Assembly: GCA_943356455.1 (NCBI GenBank)
Contig: CALRFB010000020.1
Location: forward strand, 1 to 10,536
DNA length: 10,536 nt
Source of the DNA: Candidatus Nomurabacteria bacterium
GTDB taxonomy: Bacteria > Patescibacteriota > Minisyncoccia > Phycocordibacterales > UBA9973
Direction of reading: 5' to 3'
Part shown: piece by piece, positions 5,704 through 10,536 of the stretch
Position numbering within the stretch: position 1 is the first letter of the stretch
How the letters are laid out: the number at the start of each line of letters is the position of its first letter
The notes under the pieces: generated by a model
The model's input: the letters and a program-made list of their open reading frames with translations, nothing else
The model's database searches: none
Told to the model about the DNA's origin: nothing
Translations under genes and position numbers: made by a program

Positions 5704-6720
5704 TTATTGCTTCCACCCATCAGGATCACTAATATTTATCGCCCACTCAGGTACATATATTCCCCAAGCCCATAGAGGTACACTAATACTAAAATCTTCT
5801 CGGCTTGTGCCACCGAGCGATATTGGTGGTAGTTCTACATCATTACTTGTCTTAACATGTGAAATATTAAGTTTATATTCCTGATTGAACATACTGTACA
5901 GATCATAATCCTTTTTCTTGGGGAGGTTGCTTTCAATTTCCAACACATCTTCAACGGAATATCTCTGAGGCCAAAGTATTTTATTGTTGTCATCAAGTAA
6001 GGGGTACGCATAGTATTTTCCCTTGAGCTGATTGTGCATCATTAACTTTTTCAAACGAACCATAAATGAGTCTTCACCCAACAAATTACCAAGCACGATG
6101 ATGTTTGTTTTCTCGTCACCAATAGACATGACTTCATTCAGAAACCATTTGTAGAGCATCTCTCGTGTATTCTTGTCTTGGGTAGAAACAATATCCTCCA
6201 TATCGTCACAGATAATTAAATCAGGTCGTCTGTTTTTATACTTCAATCCACGGATATTCTGCTGTGAACCAATACACATAATCTTTGCGTTATAGAGTGG
6301 AAGCTCAATTGAAAATGCTCCCCATTCTGTAGTGCTGGAACGGAATGGACCTAAGTCTTGCTTGAGTAATTCGTTGTCTTCAAGCTCTGATTTTATGTTC
6401 TCAAAATGAGCCTGAGACTGAACTCGACTTTTGCTGATGATAAGGACAAATTTCTTTTGGTGTTTCCCTAGAATAGACCAGATCGTGTTTGATAGATTAA
6501 GTACAGTAGATTTACCCGATCCTCGAAATGCCATGACGACATTTAATTTCTGGTCATATGATTCAGTCATTCTAAACATCTCTTTATGAAAGAACGCATA
6601 TGGGTGGGTTATGTGATGCGAAAGATAGATACTGCAAAACGCCTCGTGTGATTGCTTCACGAGTTCTCGTCTGACACTGCTGTCAGTGATTATTGTTTGT
6701 AGGATTTTTTCTTTGTTCAT
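5704..6720 (-). CDS. terL: Phage terminase large-subunit-like ATPase, apparently lacking the nuclease domain
   Basis: Packaging motor ATPase of the TerL type. Seen: Walker A FRGSGKST at 65-72, an adenine/positioning motif GSQQNIRGLKYKNRRPD at 151-167, Walker B LIICDDMED at 168-176 with the acidic pair and E175, and a coupling-motif-like IIVLGN at 207-212. The segment MFNQEYKLNI at 277-286 matches the end of the ATPase half in many TerL proteins. In such proteins an RNase H-like nuclease with catalytic Asp residues follows; here only about 50 residues remain and I see no such domain. At 338 residues it is well short of the usual 430-550. It lies 21 bp after the TerS-like gene and ends directly against the convergent zinc-ribbon gene. 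Either a truncated, decayed protein or a naturally ATPase-only packaging/DNA-transfer protein. Confidence 0.85.
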   Translation of the reverse strand: MNKEKILQTIITDSSVRRELVKQSHEAFCSIYLSHHITHPYAFFHKEMFRMTESYDQKLNVVMAFRGSGKSTVLNLSNTIWSILGKHQKKFVLIISKSRVQSQAHFENIKSELEDNELLKQDLGPFRSSTTEWGAFSIELPLYNAKIMCIGSQQNIRGLKYKNRRPDLIICDDMEDIVSTQDKNTREMLYKWFLNEVMSIGDEKTNIIVLGNLLGEDSFMVRLKKLMMHNQLKGKYYAYPLLDDNNKILWPQRYSVEDVLEIESNLPKKKDYDLYSMFNQEYKLNISHVKTSNDVELPPISLGGTSREDFSISVPLWAWGIYVPEWAINISDPDGWKQ

Positions 6721-6741
6721 ATGCGTTCTTCGAAAAGAGTA

Positions 6742-7128
6742 TTAGGTAAACAGAATAAGAGCACTCTTTAAGTTCTTCTCTTGTTTTTTTGAGAGTGGTA
6801 TCTCTCGTTTTGGTTTTAGTAAGGAATGTTCTTTGTCTTTGAGTAGGAAGCGTGTGTGATTGTGGCGAAGCCATAGTTGAATCGCTTGGAATTTCTTTTC
6901 CTTAATGAGTCCGATTAACTGAGATTCAGTTAAGTCATTAATCATGTCGATTCCATCCTGTAAGGCTTCCTCAGACAGTCTCAGAAACTCCATATCCTCC
7001 TTACGCCAGCGATAGTAGGTGGCACGAGCAATATTGGCTTTTTTGCACGCCACTTCTATGATTGGCACAGTCTTAAGATGACCAAGGATTCGTTCTTTGT
7101 CTTTCTTTGTCGACTCTTTCTTGGTCAT
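6742..7128 (-). CDS. terS: HTH protein, probable terminase small subunit
   Basis: A 128-residue DNA-binding protein. Residues about 20-48 (IEVACKKANIARATYYRW, then RKEDMEF) form a helix-turn-helix of the kind found in phage terminase small subunits, where it recognises the packaging site and loads the large subunit. The middle (49-95) is helical with the ESQLIGLIKEKKFQAIQLWL pattern also common in these proteins, where flanking helices drive ring assembly. The C-terminus is Lys-rich. Position is the main support: it sits 2 bp after the methyltransferase stop and 21 bp before the large-subunit-like gene, all on one strand, so an operon is likely. A transposase- or regulator-type HTH protein is the alternative. 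No Shine-Dalgarno is visible before the ATG. Confidence 0.75.
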   Translation of the reverse strand: MTKKESTKKDKERILGHLKTVPIIEVACKKANIARATYYRWRKEDMEFLRLSEEALQDGIDMINDLTESQLIGLIKEKKFQAIQLWLRHNHTRFLLKDKEHSLLKPKREIPLSKKQEKNLKSALILFT

Positions 7129-7130
7129 GG

Positions 7131-8462
7131 CTAGTTAATCTTTACTGGCTTTTTACCTGTGGCTTTTGCCCAACGGTTGAGAATCACTTCCGTATAGATT
7201 GGAGATTTTTCCATAAGGAAGCATCGTCGGTGCATTTTGATTGAAGCGATAAGTGTTGATCCACTACCACCAAATGGTTCAACAATTAGGTCACCACGCT
7301 TTGTGAGAATCTTTATGTACGGAATGAGAATCTCAATTGGTTTTGTTCCAAAGATGATTCCTTGTCCTGAAGATTTTTCATCTGCGGCGTTGTACTCGAT
7401 GAAATCAGTTGGACAATATTTCTTTCCTTTGCCGTATGACTCCCAATGAGGATGACCGGCAATGGCGTAGAGTGCTGTTTGGTAATCATTCTCAAGCATC
7501 ATGTCTTCTTCTGGTGCATCATTGAGTGTTACTTTCTCATGCGAAGTGCCAACCATGGCAATGTCATGCTTTGAGAATAGCTTGTACTTTCCAGCGAATC
7601 CTTGATTGCGGTTTGGTAAGTGCCACACGATCATATTCTTCACTTTCCAAAACTTCTCCATTTCACCCCAGATGGTGCGGATGTTCTTCCAGTTTTCGTA
7701 GACGATAATATGAGAATCTTCTTTGGTTGCTTCTTTTGCATTAGTCATCCAAAGCTCTGTGAAGTTATCAGGCAATACATCTGTTTCTAAGTAGCGACGA
7801 TTTTTCTTCGCACCGAATCCTGTGGTAACACCTTCGGTCGCCTTTGTTTTTCCTTTGAGGTAATCGAGAATATATGGCGGATCAGTAAATATCATATCGG
7901 CTCGTTCTTCGCCCATGAGCTTGCGGAAGTCGAGCGGTATGGTTGAGTCTCCGCACATAATGCGTGAGCCATCGAGTTCATAGATGTCTCCCTTTTTAAC
8001 TTTGATTTCTTTGATATTAAGCTTGTCGAGCTCTTTCTTGAGATCAAATTGTTCAGTTATTTCTTCCTCAGGAAAAATGTTGTCGATCTCCTCGGAAGTG
8101 AATCCTACCTCTGAGAGGAGGGACTCATCGAATTCAGCGAGCATTGATAAATCCCAGTCACCAGATATTTTGTTGAGCTTCAGATTGAGCGTCTTTTCTT
8201 TTGTGATGTCTGGAATGTTTACATACACAACTGGAATTGTAGTGTATCCTAATTCCTTGCCAGCTTTAACACGAGCATGGCCACCGATAACAATTTGTTC
8301 TCGACCTAGGGCACTGTTTACGATTACAGGATCAACCATTTCAAATTCGGTAAGTGAATTTTTTAGTTGTTCCAGCATTTCTTTACTGTGAGTACGAGGG
8401 TTGTACTCTGAGAGCTTGAGCAGGTTGATATCAACATACTCAATCTTAAATTTTGTAGACAT
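7131..8462 (-). CDS. ParB/Srx-like domain fused to a beta-class DNA methyltransferase
   Basis: A phage-type DNA modification enzyme of 443 residues. The N-terminal part (about 5-95) is ParB/sulfiredoxin-like, with LLKLSEYNPRTHSKEMLEQL and the nucleotide-binding GGHARVKAGKELG at 60-72. The C-terminal part (about 155-440) is an S-adenosylmethionine-dependent methyltransferase: catalytic motif DPPY at 194-197 precedes the SAM-binding EPFGGSGST at 395-403, the order of beta-class N6-adenine or N4-cytosine enzymes. The specificity region would lie between them. No restriction endonuclease gene is beside it, so this looks like a solitary modification enzyme, as phages carry to escape host restriction. 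It heads the cassette with TerS- and TerL-like genes. An IR TTCTAA-T-TTAGAA at 8485-8497 and a TAAAAT close to the ATG may be control elements. Confidence 0.92.
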   Translation of the reverse strand: MSTKFKIEYVDINLLKLSEYNPRTHSKEMLEQLKNSLTEFEMVDPVIVNSALGREQIVIGGHARVKAGKELGYTTIPVVYVNIPDITKEKTLNLKLNKISGDWDLSMLAEFDESLLSEVGFTSEEIDNIFPEEEITEQFDLKKELDKLNIKEIKVKKGDIYELDGSRIMCGDSTIPLDFRKLMGEERADMIFTDPPYILDYLKGKTKATEGVTTGFGAKKNRRYLETDVLPDNFTELWMTNAKEATKEDSHIIVYENWKNIRTIWGEMEKFWKVKNMIVWHLPNRNQGFAGKYKLFSKHDIAMVGTSHEKVTLNDAPEEDMMLENDYQTALYAIAGHPHWESYGKGKKYCPTDFIEYNAADEKSSGQGIIFGTKPIEILIPYIKILTKRGDLIVEPFGGSGSTLIASIKMHRRCFLMEKSPIYTEVILNRWAKATGKKPVKIN

Positions 8463-8500
8463 AAAATTTTATTTCCAAATTAATTTCTAATTTAGAAGCA

Positions 8501-8546
8501 AAAAACCACCTTTGGTATCGATTTCTCAATCTCAAAGGTGGTTTTT
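8501..8546 (-). terminator. Long-stem terminator upstream of the methyltransferase gene
   Basis: A 14-bp perfect stem AAAAACCACCTTTG (8501-8514) with its complement at 8533-8546 and an 18-nt loop. T-runs follow on both strands, six T's on the minus strand. It separates the methyltransferase cassette from upstream minus-strand transcription. Because it lies only about 40 bp before the start codon, it could also act as an attenuator for read-through into the cassette. Confidence 0.8.
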
Positions 8547-8573
8547 CTTTTATACTACATCGACCAGTAATAA

Positions 8574-8614
8574 TTCAGAGAAACCTTAACTTAGAGTTAA
8601 GAAATTTCTGTGAA
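8574..8614 (-). terminator. Imperfect long hairpin downstream of the 51-aa ORF
   Basis: An outer 10-bp arm TTCAGAGAAA / TTTCTGTGAA with one mismatch (8574-8583 with 8605-8614) encloses a perfect 7-bp stem CTTAACT-TAG-AGTTAAG (8585-8601). On the minus strand it is followed by TTATTACT. It lies 23 bp after the stop of the small ORF, the right place for a terminator of that ORF, although the T-tract is short. Confidence 0.45.
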
Positions 8615-8637
8615 CTAAAACCTATTGTCATTCCTTC

Positions 8638-8793
8638 TTACTTGTCCCAGCTAGTATTAGCTTCGTAAGGAAATTTATATTCGGTTGCGTGTAGTTCTGA
8701 CCAAGGTAGCTTTATTATATCCTGCTTGATCCGATATGTGTTGTGGCAAGTTACTTCTGTATCTAGTATGACAATACAGGAGTATTTATGCAA
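8638..8793 (-). CDS. Possible 51-aa ORF (TTG start), unknown
   Basis: A minus-strand frame from TTG at 8793 to TAA at 8638 reads HKYSCIVILDTEVTCHNTYR and ends FPYEANTSWDK. Its residue mix (aromatics, Asp/Glu, Trp, two Cys) looks more protein-like than the surrounding frames. The open frame extends about 9 codons further upstream without an ATG, and an ATG in a different frame nearby stops within 8 codons, so this may be the tail of a broken gene. A hairpin follows the stop. No Shine-Dalgarno or family match is visible. It is the only coding candidate in the 450-bp gap between the methyltransferase and the coiled-coil gene. Confidence 0.35.
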   Translation of the reverse strand: MHKYSCIVILDTEVTCHNTYRIKQDIIKLPWSELHATEYKFPYEANTSWDK

Positions 8794-8866
8794 CAGATGT
8801 CTGACCCATTTATATTTTTATATATCAGATTTTAGAAAAGAGTATATAAAAATGCGTTTTTCCAAA

Positions 8867-8895
8867 ATCAGGTATCCCATATTGGGGTACCTGAT
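8867..8895 (-). terminator. Hairpin downstream of the coiled-coil gene
   Basis: Arms TCAGGTATCCC (8868-8878) and GGGGTACCTGA (8884-8894) pair with one non-Watson-Crick position around a 5-nt loop. On the minus strand the stem ends in ATTTTGG and a further T-run. It lies about 20 bp after the stop at 8915, so it is a plausible terminator. An 8-bp alternative pairing (8821-8828 with 8891-8898) is also possible. Confidence 0.5.
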
Positions 8896-8914
8896 ATAGG
8901 TTTATCCACATCTA

Positions 8915-9805
8915 TTATTTAAACCAACGAGTGAAAAAGTTTTTGATTCGCTTTCCAAGCGATGGTTTTTCTTGTACTGGTGTAGGTGTGACAACTGGTT
9001 GCTGTACTACAGGGGTAGTAATCGTTTCAACAATTGGTTTAGTTTCAGTCTTTTGGGTAGTTGATTTTATTTCTTTCTTTATAACCTCAGGTTTAATTGT
9101 CTTTTGAATTGATTTGAGATAGTCATCATATTTAGCTGTGCCAGGCTTTCCGTTTGGATACTTATTGTTATACAAAGCAGTTAATCTTTCAGCTACTTCA
9201 GCATTGTTCTTTTTTATTCTCTGAAACAGGTTTGAAGAATCTTGAACTGCGAGTGCATCAATATATGTAAATACTTCTAACACATCAGCATCTGAATATG
9301 TTTCTTTAGTTTGATATTTTTGAATTGCTTGTTGATTTACTTGTAGTTCTTGATCAGCAATCTTTTCCTTTAGTTGAGCGATTTGAAGTTTGAGATCACT
9401 GATTTCTTTTTCGTTATTTTGTTGAGTTGAGATTGAAGATTCAAGTTTTGATTTCTGAGATTGTAGATCACTTATTTGAGAACTATACTTCGCATCAATT
9501 TCTGCTAGTTTGCCTGCGAGTTGATCTCCAAGGCCATTGCGACCATAGACACCTGATATGTAATTCTTTTCTGTTGTTCGTTGTGATTCAAGTTGTGAAA
9601 TGCGAGAAGATAAACTTGAGATCATCGCTGACGGATCGTTAGCTGCACCAGCTTCTAATTTTTGTAAACGATATTCAAGAGCCGATTGTTGCTCTTGTTG
9701 TTTTATGAGTACATCAGGAGGGAGGTAGTTATATGTGGTTGCGGACACTGTTTTTGCGGTAACAAGTACAGCAAAAACAAGTAGTCCTATTTTAAATTTT
9801 TTCAT
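8915..9805 (-). CDS. Secreted or anchored coiled-coil protein, unknown function
   Basis: Not a recognised family. The N-terminus is a clear signal peptide: basic MKKFK, hydrophobic IGLLVFAVLVTA, and a likely cleavage after VSA at about residue 22. Residues about 34-165 are Gln/Glu/Lys/Ser-rich heptad-like coiled coil with a glycine-rich break (GVYGRNGLGDQ) near 85-95. A folded-looking region follows (about 170-236, containing YSDADVLEVFTYIDALAVQD and YPNGKPGTAKYDDYL), then a Pro/Thr/Val linker (255-282) and a cationic amphipathic C-terminus, SLGKRIKNFFTRWFK, that could sit on a membrane or cell-wall polymer. The layout suggests an exported structural or envelope-spanning protein. The ATG at 9805 is preceded not by a Shine-Dalgarno but by one copy of a repeated pairing element in a structured leader. 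A hairpin follows the stop. Confidence 0.82.
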   Translation of the reverse strand: MKKFKIGLLVFAVLVTAKTVSATTYNYLPPDVLIKQQEQQSALEYRLQKLEAGAANDPSAMISSLSSRISQLESQRTTEKNYISGVYGRNGLGDQLAGKLAEIDAKYSSQISDLQSQKSKLESSISTQQNNEKEISDLKLQIAQLKEKIADQELQVNQQAIQKYQTKETYSDADVLEVFTYIDALAVQDSSNLFQRIKKNNAEVAERLTALYNNKYPNGKPGTAKYDDYLKSIQKTIKPEVIKKEIKSTTQKTETKPIVETITTPVVQQPVVTPTPVQEKPSLGKRIKNFFTRWFK

Positions 9806-10002
9806 AATCTTTGGACGGATTTTGAACCACTAGGTAGCAAAAAGCTCCCAGCCAGGTCCGATATGCCCCGTGAGGCATACCCATACCAGTTTCCCGATAT
9901 GACCGTCCAAAGTAGACTCTGACTAGGAGTTCTTTACTTTGGACGGATTTGGCGACCATATCCTTGAATTGCTTCAAGGGGTTAGGTCTCTTATTAACTT
10001 GT
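9806..10002 (-). promoter_or_regulatory. Structured 5' leader RNA of the coiled-coil gene, possible switch
   Basis: About 197 nt between the predicted transcript start and the ATG. On the minus strand, in order: a 7-bp hairpin with GNRA loop GCAA (9979-9962); a long hairpin from element A pairing with element B (9946-9935 with 9914-9903, 12 bp, plus an inner ACTC/GAGT extension); a hairpin TATGCC/GGCATA (9879-9862); a small AGC-UUUUU-GCU hairpin (about 9848-9835); then element C (9818-9809), ending 4 nt before the start codon. Element B can pair with A (12 bp) or with C (10 bp, perfect) but not both, so the start region can be free or covered. This resembles a translational switch. I cannot match it to a known riboswitch class. 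A minus-strand frame running through the whole leader (to 9792) is the main alternative explanation. Confidence 0.55.
9809..9950. repeat. Three copies of a CTTTGGACGG element (two direct, one inverted)
   Basis: CTTTGGACGGATTT occurs identically at 9809-9822 and 9937-9950. The inverse CCGTCCAAAG lies between them at 9903-9912; with two extra bases, CCGTCCAAAGTA (9903-9914) pairs with 9935-9946. A second direct repeat, CCGATATG preceded by CCAG, occurs at 9858-9865 and 9894-9901 inside the same interval. I found no further copies in the window. Confidence 0.85.
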
Positions 10003-10008
10003 AAAGAG

Positions 10009-10017
10009 ATTATACCA
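10009..10017 (-). promoter_or_regulatory. Extended -10 promoter of the leader and coiled-coil gene
   Basis: On the minus strand TGGTATAAT reads from 10017 to 10009, a perfect extended -10 (TG, one base, TATAAT). The -35 position (about 10032-10037, TACAAA) is weak, as is common for extended -10 promoters. The predicted transcript start is about 10002. Confidence 0.6.
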
Positions 10018-10060
10018 TTTTCACTGGTACTTTTGTACTCTAGCTTAGATTAAGAATTAG

Positions 10061-10076
10061 TGGTAATTAGTTACCA
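10061..10076 (-). terminator. Weak hairpin after the ATPase gene
   Basis: TGGTAA-TTAG-TTACCA forms a 6-bp perfect stem 10 bp after the stop at 10087. The downstream minus-strand sequence is only moderately T-rich, so termination may be partial. Confidence 0.3.
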
Positions 10077-10086
10077 ACAGCTAGAT

Positions 10087-10536
10087 TTATTTAAGGTTAT
10101 ATTTATTTCTACGATTTTCGAAGGCTTCTTCGCCTCCTTCAAGAAGTTCACAGGCATGTTCTCGTATACCCATTTTATCTAGAGTATTAGCAGCGGTTGG
10201 TGTTACAAAGCTATTCTCAATTGCCCCTGTTGCATAATCAAATAATACATTACTTTGGTTGGTATTTTGTTGCCCATGTCTATTTGCAACAATAATTTCT
10301 TCTGCATCAGCTTTTACTGCAATATTTGCATTATGAGTAACAAGAATAATCTGTCTTTGCTTTTTCTTTCCTCTTAAAAATTCAACTATTTCACTAGAAA
10401 TTGAGCGACTATCAAGATCATCTTCTGGTTGATCAATAAGGATTGGATAGTTGTCCTTACTTGATTCAACGAGAAGCTTCAATACAACTAAAGATTTCTT
10501 TCCTGGTGTCATTTCTGAGTAGTCATCTTCCTCGTA
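10087..10536 (-). CDS. TrlF-like/SMC-like ATPase, C-terminal part (cut by window edge)
   Basis: The frame is open from the stop at 10087 to the right edge (the eight codons before the first visible Met, YEEDDYSE, contain no stop), so the gene continues outside. About 149 residues are visible. They hold the second half of an ABC/SMC-type ATPase: a signature-like SEMTPGKKS segment, Walker B PILIDQPEDDLDSRSI and the switch histidine in ILVTHNANI. The end, LLEGGEEAFENRRNKYNLK, matches what I recall of TrlF-family AAA-like ATPases and related large ATPases, which are often found in defence or mobile regions. The N-terminal domain (PHP-type in TrlF) is not visible, so family placement is tentative while the ATPase call is firm. 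It ends about 85 bp upstream of the leader's promoter on the same strand. Confidence 0.85.
   Translation of the reverse strand, partial: YEEDDYSEMTPGKKSLVVLKLLVESSKDNYPILIDQPEDDLDSRSISSEIVEFLRGKKKQRQIILVTHNANIAVKADAEEIIVANRHGQQNTNQSNVLFDYATGAIENSFVTPTAANTLDKMGIREHACELLEGGEEAFENRRNKYNLK

Noticed and set aside
9806..9914. tRNA-like element (GGTTCAAAATCC followed by CCGTCCAAAG pairing with CTTTGGACGG)
   Set aside because: The T-arm stem does not pair and no D-arm or anticodon arm of normal size can be drawn.
9937..9950. CRISPR-like repeats in the leader
   Set aside because: Only two direct copies, 128 bp apart, with an inverted copy between them, no regular spacers and no cas genes.
9792..9977. 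61-codon minus-strand frame running through the leader and overlapping the coiled-coil start
   Set aside because: It needs a TTG start or an ATG at 9959 with the AGGA only about 2 nt away, has no family resemblance, and covers the inverted-repeat structure. A coupled upstream ORF cannot be fully excluded.
9980..9987. Integron attC-like GTTAGGT core
   Set aside because: No matching RYYYAAC partner at a suitable distance and no integrase in the window.

Overview
The window looks like a chromosome segment from a small-genome bacterium, most likely of the Patescibacteria/CPR (Parcubacteria-like) group. This is an inference from gene style: short compact genes, abutting convergent gene ends, a stand-alone RRM protein, a Cls-like phospholipase D without membrane segments, a lone RHS piece, and almost no Shine-Dalgarno sequences before start codons. 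UGA is used as a stop at least once and tryptophans are UGG. No rRNA or tRNA is recognisable.

Positions 1-4065 carry housekeeping-type genes. They are a UvrD/PcrA-type helicase (minus, cut by the left edge), a 129-residue unknown protein (plus, strong promoter, clear terminator), a LysE-family exporter (minus), an RRM RNA-binding protein (minus, strong terminator) and a two-HKD phospholipase D/cardiolipin-synthase-like enzyme (plus). Several candidate -10 boxes sit so close to the start codon that leaderless mRNAs are predicted.

Positions 4066-5055 are a junction zone. A very acidic 56-residue protein (22 acidic residues, 1 basic) overlaps by ATGA the end of an orphan RHS/YD-repeat fragment. 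A hairpin and a gene-poor stretch follow, with an 11-bp perfect inverted repeat in front of the next gene.

Positions 5056-8462 are phage-derived. A zinc-ribbon/helix-turn-helix-like protein (plus) ends exactly where a terminase large-subunit-like ATPase (minus) ends. Upstream of the ATPase, on the same strand and nearly contiguous, lie a terminase-small-subunit-like HTH protein and a ParB-like/beta-class DNA methyltransferase fusion. No portal, protease, capsid or tail gene is present, and the terminase ends before the nuclease domain would be expected. The set is therefore a prophage remnant or a reduced/satellite-like cassette.

Positions 8463-10536 hold intergenic hairpins, a possible 51-residue ORF, and a secreted coiled-coil protein preceded by a roughly 200-nt structured leader. 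The leader has an extended -10 promoter, a GNRA-capped hairpin and three copies of a CCGTCCAAAG element (two in one orientation, one inverted) that can pair in two mutually exclusive ways, one of which covers the bases just before the start codon. The right edge cuts the C-terminal part of a TrlF-like/SMC-like ATPase. The structured leader is the most unusual item; the reduced terminase cassette is second.
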